A stretch of 64,000 bases of DNA from Rhodoferax sp. (GTDB lineage Bacteria; Pseudomonadota; Gammaproteobacteria; Burkholderiales; Burkholderiaceae_C). Positions 63,745 to 64,000 of the stretch are shown in pieces; within the stretch, counting starts at the first letter, position 1; every line of letters starts with the position of its first letter. The DNA lies in contig NZ_JAQTXM010000006.1 in NCBI RefSeq assembly GCF_028688795.1, forward strand, positions 1 through 64,000, written 5' to 3'. The notes below the pieces were generated by a model. That model did not search any database. It saw only the letters and a program-made list of their open reading frames with translations, and was not told the DNA's origin. Both the position numbers and the translations under genes were made by a program.

Positions 63745-64000
63745 ATGAGCCGCTGGCGCGCGTTGCGTTTTGACTTTTCAGCCATGGCCTCGCCTTGTAG
63801 CTTGCTGCTTGATGGCCAGGATGAACGCGTCATGCGTCGGGCTGCCAAGGCGGCGATCGCCGAGGTGCAGCGCATTGAACACAAATTTTCACGTTTCCGC
63901 GCCGCCAGCGTCATCAGCAGTATCAACCGTGCGGCCGGGATGGCGGCCGTGCCAGTAGATGCCGAAACCATGGGCCTGCTTGACTTTGCCCAAGCGCTTT
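63745..64000 (+). CDS. apbE: FAD:protein FMN transferase (ApbE), N-terminal part, truncated by window end
   Basis: MSRWRALRFDFSAMASPCSLLLDGQDERVMRRAAKAAIAEVQRIEHKFSRFRAASVISSINRAAG...VPVDAETMGLLDFAQAL; open to the last base. Confidence 0.88.
   Translation, partial: MSRWRALRFDFSAMASPCSLLLDGQDERVMRRAAKAAIAEVQRIEHKFSRFRAASVISSINRAAGMAAVPVDAETMGLLDFAQAL

Overview
This 64 kb window looks like ordinary chromosome from a GC-rich betaproteobacterium (probably Comamonadaceae, Rhodoferax/Polaromonas-like; inferred from gene content only). I saw no rRNA, CRISPR array, transposase or prophage. Left to right: tRNA-Tyr/Gly/Thr and the 5' end of tuf. A long minus-strand trp gene train (trpE ... trpG ... 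trpD-trpC-ung) interrupted by a diguanylate cyclase, a YhcG-type nuclease, a PhnD-like binding lipoprotein, a GGDEF/EAL protein, ltaE and lysE. Four tandem chemoreceptor genes with a stand-alone Cache protein. recQ. A split metH whose distal half has a SAH-riboswitch-like leader. icd. An NtrC/sigma54-type glnK-amtB locus. A bioMNY biotin ECF transporter coupled to an acyl-CoA ligase and a thiolase. glcEF. A cluster of small secreted proteins beside a two-component system. aroG. Finally a dsbD / DUF5666 / DUF6502 / TlpA / DUF4266-like / DUF3570-like / ApbE module. The most interesting signals are: (1) this last module, where dsbD and tlpA share a palindrome (TTTGGG-N7-CCCAAA) and the DUF3570-like barrel carries DSVSGAS, resembling the ApbE flavinylation motif, with apbE directly downstream; (2) a ~55-bp AT-rich dispersed repeat with nine copies, four of them inside ORFs without breaking the frame; (3) c-di-GMP genes translationally coupled to trp genes, plus an unannotated 45-codon membrane ORF between trpD and trpC; (4) the bioMNY-ligase-thiolase cassette. 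All family assignments come from reading motifs by eye; no database search was run.
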